NCBI GenBank assembly: GCA_034521465.1
Contig: JAXHMN010000010.1
Span: forward strand, 124,001 to 188,000
DNA length: 64,000 nucleotides
Source of the DNA: SURF-28 sp034521465
GTDB taxonomy: Bacteria > Bacteroidota > Ignavibacteria > Ignavibacteriales > Melioribacteraceae
Direction of reading: 5' to 3'
Shown piece by piece: positions 10,043 to 21,044 of the stretch. Positions within the stretch are counted from its first letter, which is position 1, and every line of letters begins with the position of its first letter. The notes below the pieces were generated by a model. It made no database searches. It was not told the DNA's origin and was given only the letters and a program-made list of their open reading frames with translations. The position numbers and the translations under genes are program-made.

Positions 10043-12292
10043 TTATTGAGTAATGACGTAATTAAAATCTGCCGAGAGTTTAATGTCGTCGGATGCACTA
10101 CCTATATGAATTATGATGTTTCCTGGTTCAGCTGTAAAATCTGATTTTTCCGTATCATAGAAAGAAAGCATTTCCTCATCCACTATGAACGTTACTTCTT
10201 TTTCTTCACCTGGTTCAAGAAATACTTTTTGATATGCTTTTAATTCTTTTTTAGGACGATCAACCGAAGCTTCAACATCTTGAATATATAATTGAACAAC
10301 TTCTCCACCGCGTCTATTGCCGGTGTTCTTCACACTGAGTTTTACTTCAAGATTATCATCCTTTGTCAATGTATCTTTATTCAGTGAGATATTTGAGAAG
10401 TCAAAAGTGGTATAAGACAAACCGTGTCCGAATGCAAACTGCGGTTCAACATTGTAGGTATCGAAATATCGGTAACCAACAAAGATTCCTTCATTATAAT
10501 TTACAATAAGATCTTCACCCGGGTATTCACCCAATTTATGAGCCGGTGAGTCCTCAAGTTTTTTGGGAAATGTAAAAGGAAGTTTTCCGGAAGGATTTAC
10601 ATTGCCGAATAACACATCCGCAAAAACGTTGCCTGCTTCCGAACCGGCATACCAACCTTGTACGATTGCCGGGACATCATCAACCCAGAGAGTCATGTCA
10701 ACAGGTGACCCGCTTACTAAAACTACAATGACATTTTTATTTACCTTGAGAACTTCCTCAATTAGTTTATCCTGTTCATAAGGTAAATTCATGTCCGGGC
10801 GGTCGACACTTTCTAGATCAAAGTGGTGATTCAAACCGACAAACATCAAGACACAATCTGCATCTTTTGCGGCTTCGACTGCCTCATTTCTCATGTTAGC
10901 TCTGAAATCATCTTTTGATTTGCTGGTGTCAATAACCCCACCTTCCCAATCAAAAGTAGTTGTTGATTTATATCCTTTAGCATAATTAATCTCAACCGCA
11001 TCACCGAGCAGATTTTTCAATCCTTCTAAAGGTGTAATCTCATACTTAGCTTTTATTGCAGAACTTCCACCGCCGGACGCTTGTTTAAGCGTGGCATTTT
11101 CACCAATTACTGCAATTGAGTTAAGAGAAGTTTTATCGAGCGGCAACACATCATCATTTTTAAGGAGGACCACTGCTTCTTCGGCAACCTTTCGGGCTGT
11201 TTCAAAGTTACGTTCGGAAATATATTCACCTTCGTATCGTTCATCACTCAACACATTTGATTTGATCATTGCGGTTAAGATTCTTCTTACTTTATCATCA
11301 ATTACTTCAACGGGCACATCACCATTTTCAACAGCTTCTTTGAGCGCATCGGCAAAGTAATAATCATCGTAGTCATCTCGCTTAGTTCCCATCTCAATAT
11401 CTAAACCGGCAAGTGCGGCATCAACGGTTGAATGTGTGCCGTCCCAGTCAGATATTACAACACCTTCAAATCCCCATTCATCTTTAAGTATATCTGTAAG
11501 TAAATATTTATTTTCGCTGCACCACTTTCCACGGAATTTATTATAAGCAGACATTACTGAAAGAACGCCGCCTTCCTGAACTGCTGCTTTAAATCCCGGC
11601 AAATAAATCTCACGCAGAGCTCTTTCATCTGCCTCAACATTTACTTTGAATCTCTCATACTCTTGATTATTAAGAGCGTAATGTTTTACACATGCTGCAA
11701 CATCTTGTTCTTGAACTCCTTTGATATAAGGAGCTACCATTTGGCTTATCAAGTAAGGATCCTCGCCCATATACTCAAAATTTCTTCCGCAAAGTGGTGT
11801 TCGTAGAATATTAATTCCGGGACCGAGGATCACATCTTTTTCTCTGGCTCTTGCTTCACGCCCGAGCACAACTCCAAATTGATATGCCAAATCCGGACTC
11901 CAAGTAGATGCAAGCGCGGTTCCAACAGGAAGATATGTTGAGTAATCGTTATCCCATCCTGCCGGATCCCAACTGTCACGGCTAATTTCTTCTCTAACGC
12001 CGTGAGGTCCGTCAGACATTTTCCATTCAGGTATACCTAGCCGTTCAACACCGGCAATCGTGAATTTTGAATTAGCATGCACCATAGAAATTTTTTCATC
12101 CAGTGTAAGCTGGGATAATAACTTTTCCACTTTTGTCTTCACGTTTTCTTCATCCTGTGGTGATAAATTATAAGCTTGGACGGTATTACAAATTAAAGTC
12201 AATAATAAAAACTGAATAAAAGCAAAAGTAAATAACTTGAATGTGGAGTTGAATTTGAAAGAATCTACGAAGCGATTTTTAGAGAGATTCAT
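10043..12292 (-). CDS. GH3 beta-glucosidase, copy 2
   Basis: This is an intact GH3 enzyme of 749 residues. The N-terminus has a hydrophobic export signal ending near residue 40 (CNTVQA). The TIM-barrel domain includes SDGPHGVREE, KHYALNNQ (Lys203-His204) and the nucleophile Asp282 in VVISDWDGTHS. The second domain has GGGSSAIKAKYEITPLEGL, and the C-terminal fibronectin III-like domain follows FAFGHGLSYTTFDFS. It differs from the GH3 at 5257-7612 in lacking the C-terminal extension. It lies 14 bp after the GH16 gene and 23 bp before the MFS gene, so it is co-transcribed with them. Expected role: periplasmic conversion of oligosaccharides made by the GH16 and GH17 enzymes to glucose. Confidence 0.93.
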   Translation of the reverse strand: MNLSKNRFVDSFKFNSTFKLFTFAFIQFLLLTLICNTVQAYNLSPQDEENVKTKVEKLLSQLTLDEKISMVHANSKFTIAGVERLGIPEWKMSDGPHGVREEISRDSWDPAGWDNDYSTYLPVGTALASTWSPDLAYQFGVVLGREARAREKDVILGPGINILRTPLCGRNFEYMGEDPYLISQMVAPYIKGVQEQDVAACVKHYALNNQEYERFKVNVEADERALREIYLPGFKAAVQEGGVLSVMSAYNKFRGKWCSENKYLLTDILKDEWGFEGVVISDWDGTHSTVDAALAGLDIEMGTKRDDYDDYYFADALKEAVENGDVPVEVIDDKVRRILTAMIKSNVLSDERYEGEYISERNFETARKVAEEAVVLLKNDDVLPLDKTSLNSIAVIGENATLKQASGGGSSAIKAKYEITPLEGLKNLLGDAVEINYAKGYKSTTTFDWEGGVIDTSKSKDDFRANMRNEAVEAAKDADCVLMFVGLNHHFDLESVDRPDMNLPYEQDKLIEEVLKVNKNVIVVLVSGSPVDMTLWVDDVPAIVQGWYAGSEAGNVFADVLFGNVNPSGKLPFTFPKKLEDSPAHKLGEYPGEDLIVNYNEGIFVGYRYFDTYNVEPQFAFGHGLSYTTFDFSNISLNKDTLTKDDNLEVKLSVKNTGNRRGGEVVQLYIQDVEASVDRPKKELKAYQKVFLEPGEEKEVTFIVDEEMLSFYDTEKSDFTAEPGNIIIHIGSASDDIKLSADFNYVITQ

Positions 12293-12306
12293 TTGCTATC
12301 CATATT

Positions 12307-14109
12307 TTATTTTAGATATACCATTTTCTTAGTTTCCTTATTATTTCCTGCATGAAGCTCGTAAAAATAGACCCCGCTTGAATATCCGTGAGGATTAAAA
12401 AGAATGGAATGAGTGCCAGCGTCTTTAACGTCATTAATAATTGTTTCTACTTTTTCACCAAGCGAATTATAAATCGTTAAATTGACATGTGACGATTTTG
12501 ATATGCTATATTCTATAATGGTTTCCGGATTAAATGGATTTGGATAATTCTGGTTTAATTGAAATGAATTGTTGATCGTTTCTTCATTTTCTACGTCTGT
12601 AGTAATTTGTTCGATTTCTATTCCACTTATAACAGCGTAGTCAATTTCGTTTGTGAAAGTTATATCCAGTCTGTCATCATCAACAAAAATTTCTGATTCA
12701 ATTACATACGCAGTGTTTTTTCCTGCTTCACTAAAAACATCCAAATCATCTGCAATTTTTTGATTTTCAATAGTTATATCGAATACTCTCTTTTGTGGTT
12801 CGTCGAAATAATTTTCGGCGGTGTGAAGTTTAACATTATATATACCTCTTGGTAAATCAAAACGGTATGTAACTACTCTGCTTCTTTCCGCGCGATAAAG
12901 ATCAGGAATATCTGTATTGGCAATTGGTAAATTACCCGCATATAAAGTTGGCGAACCGTCCATGTGTCCATAATAGAATGTAGGTTTATATTCTTGGTCC
13001 GGCAAAAAATCGCCCAAGGTTGATCCACCGGCATTAACTTTAACCGGAAATTCAAGACCGTTTATTTTTTTGATTGTCTTTGCAGCAGCTGAAAGTTTGT
13101 TCGCTTCCTCCGAATCATCAACTATATTCTGTACAATTATATTGTAAGTCTGATCATAGTTATAATTTTGTGTTGATAAAGTGACATATGTTTTATCACC
13201 TGAAAGTTCCGCATCTGAGATGGTCACACCCGAGATAATATAGTTGGCAACTATCTCTGCGCTGGTTTTATCAAGCTCCTCACCGAATTGAACAACAACT
13301 TGATTTTGCGATGTTTCTTTTGCCAACATTAATACCGGTGGATGTTGATCAACTAATCCTGTTTCACCTTCTTTAGTTAAACAAAGGATCAACATACCAT
13401 CTTGGAACTGAGCATTCTCAACAACAAAGTCGGATTCGTTACCAGTCCAAGTATGAGTGCCTTTACCCCATCGGATTGAATCGTATGTGTCAAAGTCGTC
13501 ACGCCATTGAAAAGTGAAATCATTGTTCGTTCCTGTATTACCACTGCCCGGTGTATAAGATGAATAACTGACCCAATCATAATAAGCGTGAGCAGGTAAA
13601 TTTGCGGGATTAATTTTGCCCACCCAATCAATGTAATTAGGCGGCCAAATATTCATCATTATTTTTTGTTCGCGATTTATCTCACCGACATGAGCTTCCG
13701 TTTGTCTATAAATCTCAACTCCGTTTACGAACCAAGCTACATAATCCGGAGTCCACTCGAATGCATATGTATTAAAATCAGCGTACGGATTAAACTCGAG
13801 CGGGATGCTTGCTTCATGATTTCTTTGACCGGGTGAAATTATATTTACTTGTATCTGATTATCGTACCTGCCGATAAACTCAAAATCAATTTCATTCCAC
13901 TGACTTACGCTACTTATTTCGTGATAAGTAAAAAATGAAGAGACAACACCTTCTCGTTTCGCCGGTATATAACTCACTTCGAAACGTCCGTACAAAAATG
14001 TATCGCGTGTGCGCAGCTCGGCACCCTTAAATTGCTTTGCCATTACAGAACAATCTATGGATAGAAGTGCAGCAAATAAAAGCAATAAATAGAGTTTTTT
14101 AATATTCAT
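12307..14109 (-). CDS. Circularly permuted GH16 beta-glucanase with malectin-like and T9SS sorting domains
   Basis: This is a secreted endo-beta-glucanase of 600 residues. After a signal peptide (residues 1 to about 24) the protein starts directly with KQFKGAELRTRDTFLYGRFEV, a strand that in ordinary GH16 enzymes comes after an N-terminal segment. The catalytic motif is WNEIDFEF, with Glu73 and Glu77 as nucleophile and acid/base and Asp75 between them. The missing N-terminal segment appears later, at about residues 198-246 (WRDDFDTYDSIRWGKGTHTW...GMLILCLTKEG), joined by a linker after SSYTPG. This order matches the permuted 1,3-1,4-beta-glucanase of Fibrobacter succinogenes. Next come an Ig-like segment (about 258-345), a malectin-like carbohydrate-binding domain (about 352-500) and a T9SS sorting domain with NQNYPNPFNPET. 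The spacing (7 bp after porV-like, 14 bp before GH3) indicates operon expression. Confidence 0.92.
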   Translation of the reverse strand: MNIKKLYLLLLFAALLSIDCSVMAKQFKGAELRTRDTFLYGRFEVSYIPAKREGVVSSFFTYHEISSVSQWNEIDFEFIGRYDNQIQVNIISPGQRNHEASIPLEFNPYADFNTYAFEWTPDYVAWFVNGVEIYRQTEAHVGEINREQKIMMNIWPPNYIDWVGKINPANLPAHAYYDWVSYSSYTPGSGNTGTNNDFTFQWRDDFDTYDSIRWGKGTHTWTGNESDFVVENAQFQDGMLILCLTKEGETGLVDQHPPVLMLAKETSQNQVVVQFGEELDKTSAEIVANYIISGVTISDAELSGDKTYVTLSTQNYNYDQTYNIIVQNIVDDSEEANKLSAAAKTIKKINGLEFPVKVNAGGSTLGDFLPDQEYKPTFYYGHMDGSPTLYAGNLPIANTDIPDLYRAERSRVVTYRFDLPRGIYNVKLHTAENYFDEPQKRVFDITIENQKIADDLDVFSEAGKNTAYVIESEIFVDDDRLDITFTNEIDYAVISGIEIEQITTDVENEETINNSFQLNQNYPNPFNPETIIEYSISKSSHVNLTIYNSLGEKVETIINDVKDAGTHSILFNPHGYSSGVYFYELHAGNNKETKKMVYLK

Positions 14110-14116
14110 ATTTTTA

Positions 14117-15151
14117 TTAGAAATTTATACCGACAGAAAATTTTTGAATGCTGCTTAACCGTCCAAAGTCCGAATAAGAATAATTAAAAGTAATGTTAAT
14201 ATTACCAATAATGTTTTGTGTGAGTCCGGCACCGAGTGTAAAGGACTCTTCGCTGTCATCGAGGAACAAAGATTTATAACCACCTCGTATTGCAAATATT
14301 CCATTGAATACATACTCCCCACCGAAATTCAAACTTTCATAATCGTTATTTGGGTGAGAGGCATCAACAGCAAACATTAATTTATGGTCTTCACTTTTTA
14401 TGGCTTCATAGGAAACGCCAACTTTGAAGCCCATCGGCAGATCCCAGCTATCCGTTTGTAACTCGGCAGGAATTCTTCCGTTATTGCCGGTAGTTGTTTC
14501 GTCGGGATCATGAAGAACTACGCCGGTATTGCCACTCAAGTTCATTTTTGAACCAAAGTTGGATATTGACATACCGAGAGTAATACCCTTAAACGGCGTG
14601 TTATAAAGTACTCCCATGTCAATAGCAACAGCAAAATCACTCATGTTCCATATACTTTGGTATACCATTTTAGGATTAAACCCAATCGAAAAATTTTCTG
14701 TTAAATTAATTGCCCACGCAACGCTAAAAGCAATATCGCTTACCGAAAAAGTTTCACCGGTACCGTTTGGTTCTTCAATTGTAGTAACATTCATCTCACC
14801 ATAGTCAGAGGTAATAAAGCTTACACCAACCGTTCCAAACGAACCTAAACTTAGTGCAGCAGCACCAAAGTTATATTTTAGATCTGCAATCCATTCAGTA
14901 TGATCGAACATAAAACCATTTCGTTCTAATCTAGCCAACCCGGCAGGATTCCAGAATATCGCAGAAGGGTCATCAGCTATGGCAACAAACGCGCTGCCCA
15001 TAGATGTTGCTCTTGCCCCTTGACTGATAGTCAAAAATGGTGCAGCAACAGTTCCTCTTTTCGAAACATTTGTTTCAAAATTTTCCTGAGCAAAACTTGC
15101 TGTTATAGTGAATAGGATTAGTATCTGTACTAATATTAATCTAGCTTTCAT
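14117..15151 (-). CDS. PorV/PorQ-family outer-membrane beta-barrel protein
   Basis: This is an intact protein of 344 residues with a signal peptide (to about residue 21, SFAQE) followed by the family start TISQGARATSMGSAFVAIADDP and FWNPAGLARLERN. It then shows alternating beta strands and ends in F (VGINF), as outer-membrane barrels do. PorV-type proteins shuttle T9SS cargo from the translocon to the attachment complex. PorQ relatives have less clear roles. It sits between two T9SS-sorted cargo genes (the Asp-rich protein upstream by 13 bp and the GH16 downstream by 7 bp), so a dedicated part in export or surface attachment of these two proteins is a fair inference. A FadL-like transport role cannot be excluded. 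Confidence 0.85.
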   Translation of the reverse strand: MKARLILVQILILFTITASFAQENFETNVSKRGTVAAPFLTISQGARATSMGSAFVAIADDPSAIFWNPAGLARLERNGFMFDHTEWIADLKYNFGAAALSLGSFGTVGVSFITSDYGEMNVTTIEEPNGTGETFSVSDIAFSVAWAINLTENFSIGFNPKMVYQSIWNMSDFAVAIDMGVLYNTPFKGITLGMSISNFGSKMNLSGNTGVVLHDPDETTTGNNGRIPAELQTDSWDLPMGFKVGVSYEAIKSEDHKLMFAVDASHPNNDYESLNFGGEYVFNGIFAIRGGYKSLFLDDSEESFTLGAGLTQNIIGNINITFNYSYSDFGRLSSIQKFSVGINF

Positions 15152-15164
15152 AATTTTTCTATTC

Positions 15165-18100
15165 CTATTTGATTATTGCAAAACGACCAATATGAGTTCC
15201 GATACCGGGTGCATCTACGTGATAAATATATAACCCGTAGGAAGCATCCATACCATCCTCAGTTACAAGATTCCATGATAGCGTACCGTCCGTTGGAGAA
15301 TTGTCTTTATAAAGAGATTTGACCAATTGACCGGCGACCGTATAGATTCTGATAGTACAATCTGCCGGAAGGTTAATAAAGTCAATTCTTCTCTCGCCTC
15401 TTCCTGTTTGGTTTAAGTTTCTTCTTTCCCAGCTTGCCGCTCCGATGTAAGGGTTTGGCACAACCGAAATTTTATCTAGGTCAGTTTTAGCTTCTTCGTT
15501 ATCAACTTTTGAAGCTTTTGTCACAAATTCAAAATAATCACCTGAGCTAAATGGTTTACTAGTGACAATTTGGAAAACATCACCCGGAACCGGATGCTGC
15601 GGTTGAAAACCAATTCCACCAGGTTGATAATATGTCACTCGCCAAGTTAACCTGAACTGAGTGTCAACATATTCAATAATTACAATCTCATCTCCAAGCG
15701 ATAAGTCTTTACTGGCGTCGTTATCAAAGACTTCTGCGTCAACTACTTCGCCTGTAGTTGTATTAGTGACCAAAAAGTTAACCGGGATGTTGAAGAAAGG
15801 CGTAGTTGCTTGCTGATCTTCATAAAATTTTATTTCATAGTTGGATGGCCATTTTACATTTCTTGCCGGAGCGCTGGCGTCCGGACTAACATTAATCGTT
15901 AAGTTACTGTTACCAACCAGCCATCCTGTTAAAGAATCAATTACATGGATATCTGTTTCATTAACAACTTCTAAAGTCAATCCGTCAACAGGAGGACTAA
16001 ATCTTCCTGTTCCTATTGAGGTTGTATCCTCTACACTTAGAGTATCGGTAGAAGAATCATAACTTCTTATTAGTCTGTAACTTGTTGTAGTGTAGTTCGG
16101 GAAGTCACCTTCCGATTCAAAAAGAACTTTATAACTAGCACCTTCTTTTATTTCTTCGGGATTTAGTAAAGAGACATTAATATTGCCTGTACCGATTCCG
16201 TCGGCAACTCTGTCCAATTCACCTTCAACTTGCGGCGGTTGATAACCGGCAGCCGGTGCGTTGGGCGTGACTACCGCACAGTTTATATCGATAAACTTAA
16301 TAACTCCCGAAAAATCTTCGCTTATGATCTTCGTAGATTCTGAAGGAGTTAAACCTGTTGTCCCAAATTCCGGATCACCTTGGTCATAAGAAACTACAGC
16401 ATAGTAGTATTGGACTCCGTTATCAACATCTTCATCGATGTATGAGTGCTGCAGCCCGGTATTGCTACCTCTCCAAAAGTGAGCACCGTTTATACCCACT
16501 GGATCAGGCCCTTCTATATCATTTTTCAAATCAAATTGTGCTATCGGTTTCCAGTACTTTGGTTCACCTTTAGAATCTGTAATTATCTTTATGTCATTAA
16601 ATTCCGGTTCTCTACTCCTATAAATTAGATAACCTTCGAAATCTTTTTTAAAACCTTTAGTTGGATCATTATCCTCAAAACCTAAAAACGGATCGCGTGA
16701 TTCTTCTGCAACAGCATCCCAATACAAGAAGACTTTACCGTCACCCGGAACCGCGGTAACTGTTGGTTTTAAAGGTGGTTTAGAGAAATTATAATCTGGC
16801 GTTATAAATATTTTGAACAGTTTCTTTATTGAAAACTAAGTCCTCCAAATTGCTTGCCGAAGAGCTAGCGCCATAGAAAATCTCTCACGCAGATTTTGCT
16901 CTAAGTCGGAAATGTACCGGATGCGAAAACCATACTAATATTTGCTCTTTGAAGTGAAGTATCAAAATTATTCGACTGCATTCTTTGCCACATTTGTTCA
17001 TCATCTTTCGGCCAGCCGCCGCCCGTACCACCATCGCCTAATCTATAGATAGACATACTTGTTAAACCAATTTGATCGGATTCATCTTTATCAGTACGAT
17101 CAAAGTTTGGTTCACCATCGGTTGGAACTCCATCACCTTCACCATCATCAGGACCGGGATAATTTGGATCAAAAGGCCCGAGACCATCTCTACCAACATC
17201 GTTATTTAAAGGTTCATTTTCTTCCGGGTCCCATTGACCATTACCGTTCAAATCAAGATACCCAACCCAATCTCCGTCATTATCGATTCCATCATCGCGT
17301 CTTTCATCAATCATTTCGTCAAAGTCATTATCTATACCGTCCCAAGGGTTTCCTGGACTTTCGAGATATGCATACCCGTAATATCCGGTCTGCCAACCTC
17401 CTGGAGCACCTCTACCGTCATCATCAAAAGCATAAGTTAAATCCAAGTATTTGATCGTATGAAGCATTATCATCAGCGTTGTCAGCTTGACCACCAACAC
17501 CGGTGTCAGTATAAAAACCAAAATATGTCTTTTCATAGTCGTTATCGGAGATGTTTACAATATCGTAATGCCAAAAGATTATATCTTCGGCTAAAACGTG
17601 AGACCATTGGAAATCCTCTAACTTCAACTCTCAGACCCAATTCCTTTACGATCATGATCTGAAGCTATCGGGAAAAAATTATACGGCGCCCTTGACCACT
17701 CACCATCTTTTGAATCATCCATGACAAAGAATGTTTCGAAATCTGAATTGGCAATACCTTGACCAAAATATCCGAACCAAAGGCCATCCCACGATGGATC
17801 AGTATTTGGTAAGTGATCTGGGCCAAGTTGAAGGCCAAGAAGTTGGATCATTATTAATCGCCGGTTTTTCCGATGAAGGATTAACATATCCAGGAACAGG
17901 TTCCAAACCCCAAATAGTACCTTTAATCGGGTCTCTATCCATCCACTCACGATAAGAAGTTTGAAGTGGATGAACAACTCCACCATCGGTTTCAACTTCA
18001 GTTGCGATCAAAACACATGACACCATCTAGGTAATTATGGCCGCTGCCTTTTGGCCATTCTCCCGAAGGTGAAAAAGGCCATTGCCCTACTTCACCATTA

Positions 18101-18267
18101 TTATAAAAGAGAGTACGAACCAAATTACCATCCATAGTTCCTTCTTTCCGAAACTGAATATCACCATATGGCTCAGAGCGATACGCCTCGGTTTGAGGAG
18201 TAACTTGCGCGTAAGCCACAGATGTCAAAACTAGAAGGAGTACAAAAACAAAAATTTTTCGAAACAT
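15165..18267 (-). CDS. Large Asp-rich T9SS-sorted surface protein (frame-broken)
   Basis: This is a secreted protein of about 1,030 residues, recognised by its ends. The N-terminus has a signal peptide (MFRKIFVFVLLLVLTSVAYAQ, start 18267). The C-terminus has VVPNPYIGAASWERRN followed by a strand-rich sorting domain that ends GRFAIIK. The frame changes near 18010, 17800, 17630, 17430 and 16730-16900; the pieces can be read as one protein. A stretch near 17000-17350 is rich in Asp, Asn and Gly (DGIDNDFDEM, DLNGNGQWDPEENEP) and resembles thrombospondin type 3 or dockerin-like calcium-binding loops. No catalytic family was recognised. It lies between the TonB receptor (29 bp) and the PorV-like gene (13 bp). 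A role as surface glycan-binding partner of the receptor, in the place of SusD, is only inferred. Confidence 0.7.
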
Positions 18268-18296
18268 TAATTTCCTCCGTAAGCCAATTTCATTTC

Positions 18297-20964
18297 TTAA
18301 AATCCGAAACTAACACCAAGTCTTATTTGCCTTGGAGCAGAATACATACTCGGATTGTTAATAAATTGTTCAATGGTATTCAAACCGTAAATATCACCGG
18401 CATATTTTGTATTAAGATCAGAATTTGCTCGTCCGGTTGTGGCATAAACACCATATTCATTCTGGGTATCAAATAGATTATAGACCAGCATATAAACGTT
18501 CATCCTCAACCCGAATAGATCAAAGAATTTATCGGCTTTAAGATCAACGTTAATAGTGGCAGGTTTACGACCACCATTTTCAAATCTAACACCATTGGAA
18601 ATTTGTATGTCTTCGGTATAAGGCATACCGGAACCATACTTGCACAATCAGGCCGATAGTCCAATCACCCGGTTGACCGACCGAAGCTTGAAGACTGACC
18701 GTTGATTTTTGATCCCAATCAAGCGGTACAACTTTTTTCTCAGATTCAACCGGTGGATCTGATTGATTATCATTATAAACTGCAAATGGATCCGAAGAGT
18801 TACCTTCAGCAATTTGGAAAGTATAATCCAGTGTGAAACTAAAATAATCAGCAAATCTTTTATCAAGTGTTAAGATCACACCTTTTACGTTACCGTAATC
18901 TCTATTTATAAATCGTGCGTATTTAAATCCTTCGTAAGTATTTATTATTTCCATTCCGAGTAGATTTCTGATGTCGCTGTAGTAAGCCGTTACATCAAGT
19001 GATAAATTCGGGAATAATACTTGCTGAAGTCCTAATTCATACTTAACTGTTTTTTGGGCATCCAAATCAGGATTACCGGTAATTGTATTTAGCGATTGTC
19101 CTTGATCTATTATATACTCATCATTTCTATATAAATTTTCGAAATTCGGGATCTGGAAAAAGTGTCCGTATGAAAAATAGATTGCTCCTTTATCGGATAT
19201 TGGAAATGACACACCGATTCTTGGACTGGCCTGGTATTTTGCTTCAACTTCTTTTGACTCTCCGCCGCCCGGGAAATTCGGGTTCGGATTTACTCTTGAT
19301 GGATTTCTTAAATCTACCGGCAAATTTGTATTCGGATTAAAGTAATCTAAACGAACACCGGCATTAATAATCATTATATCGTATTCCATCTTATCTTGAA
19401 CGTATGCAGATACTTGATAAGGTTTTTTTAGATAAGATTGATTGCCGGGAGTACCGGGTTGTCTATAGCCGAGAGTAAAAATTGGATTACCATTCTCATC
19501 GACTTGTCCTTCAGTCAAATCATAAATTGTTGCCCAGTGGTTAAATAGCTCGTGGTATTGTCCTTCGACACCGACTTTTACTTTATGTTCTTTAGATACC
19601 TGTGATTCAAAAGCCCATTGACCAATATATGTTTTTGTATATCTGCTATATCTATCGGATTGTTGACCACCGTGACGGAAGGTATAATTTGATACCGGAA
19701 TACCTTGTCTTGGGTCAACATAACGTGAATCGTAAGGATCAGCAAACAGATACCCGTTGTATCTATAAGTGTTTGCCGAAAGTTTTAATGTTGTAAATGT
19801 ACTTTGTGACGGATAAAACGAAGCTTGAAAATTGTGTATTAAATCCTCCCCAAAATGTTTCATCAATCCATCAGGAGTCCATCTAAATGAATGGTCATAA
19901 TATTTATTTTCTGAGTCATCCCAGAAAAAACCGTAGCTAAACTTCCACGAAGGAAGTGAATAAGAAAGTTTACCGCTCAATGAATTTCTGTACTCATAAT
20001 TCATTCTAACAAACTCTTCATCACCGGTTGGTTGAAATGGGTCGGAATCTGTTGTAGTATATACTCGCCTTCCGTAAAAATGACCATCGTTCCTAAAATA
20101 CCTTCCGGTTAAAAAGAATCCTAGATTATCCAAAAGAACCGGACCGCTCAATGAAACAGAAATATCCCTAACTCCATCAGTATTAATATTATCTAAATTC
20201 GGAAACAGTTCTGATTCAGTTGAATAATAAGTACCGGCATACGCAGTGACCGAACCTTCATATTTACTGGTACCTTCTTTGGTAACAATATTCACTACAC
20301 CGGAAAGAGCTTGTCCGTACTCGGCATTAAATGTTCCGCTGATCACTTCTAATTCTCGAATTGCAGAGTTCTCAATTCTAACAGAGTTTGCCCCGCTGAA
20401 TACATCGGTGATCGGGATACCGTCAACAAGGTAGGCGACTTCATTAGATCTTCCTCCCCTAAAGTGACCGTCAACTACTCCGGCTTGTAAATTAACTACC
20501 TGGTCAACATTGTCAACAGGTAACAGTTCAATTTCACCGGCAGATACAGTTGCTTTCGTAGAAGTAAGATCTTTTGTGATCATTGGTTTTTCGGCAACCA
20601 CTACAATATCTTCCCCTAATTGAATTGATTCAGGAACGAGTTCTACATTTAGGTCAGTTGTTAGATCAATACGAATATTGACATCTGTAACTGTTGTTTT
20701 GGCGTAACCAACAGAAGTGATAACAACTGTGTATTTACCAGGGGGGATGTTGTTAATGTAGTAATAACCTTCGATATCGGCAGCGGCACCCAAGTATGTA
20801 TCTTGAATAATTAAATTTGCTCCGATGACCGGTTCGCCGGTTTCGCTATCTTTGATATAACCGGCTAGTTTACCTGTTTGTCCGGCAAATATTGCCGATG
20901 AAAACATTAATATCAAAAATGATATGATTATACTTTTGCTTACACTTTTCAATTTCAACCTCAT
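18297..20964 (-). CDS. TonB-dependent receptor with carboxypeptidase-like regulatory domain (one frameshift)
   Basis: This is an outer-membrane receptor of about 888 residues. After the signal peptide (to about residue 28) comes a carboxypeptidase regulatory-like domain (GKLAGYIKDSETGEPVIGANL to about residue 115), then a plug (SAGEIELLPVDNVDQVVNLQAGV...EYGQALSGVVNIVTKEG), then a long beta barrel that ends SFGF. The frame changes near 18640, where one extra A in CAAGTATGG separates DWTIGLIVQ from YGSGMPYTEDIQISNG. It is the first gene of the tight run toward the left edge and starts about 30 bases after a strong terminator hairpin. No SusD gene follows, unlike a Bacteroides SusCD pair. By context it should import beta-glucan oligosaccharides. 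Confidence 0.9.
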
Positions 20965-20990
20965 AAAATTGAGTCATATTTTCAAAAATA

Positions 20991-21032
20991 GAAAAAGCGG
21001 GGCACATTTTGGGAGGTACCAAATGCCCCGCT
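20991..21032 (-). terminator. Strong rho-independent terminator or attenuator
   Basis: The arms AGCGGGGCA (20996-21004) and TGCCCCGCT (21024-21032) pair perfectly over 9 bp. The loop has partly pairing CATTT/AAATG ends. On the minus strand the hairpin is followed by TTTTT. It lies just after the stop of the T9SS protein (21045) and only 27 bases before the ATG of the TonB receptor (20964), so it must either separate the two transcripts or set the amount of read-through. Confidence 0.88.
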
Positions 21033-21044
21033 GTACAACATTAC

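Noticed and set aside
17059..17454. Plus-strand open frame of 131 codons with a His/Tyr/Gln-rich product
   Set aside because: It is the antisense shadow of the Asp/Asn-rich segment of the large T9SS protein and has no ribosome-binding site or domain.
16901..18267. Several separate short genes in place of the N-terminal half of the Asp-rich protein
   Set aside because: The pieces follow each other without gaps, only the first has a signal peptide and only the last a sorting domain, so one broken gene is the simpler reading.
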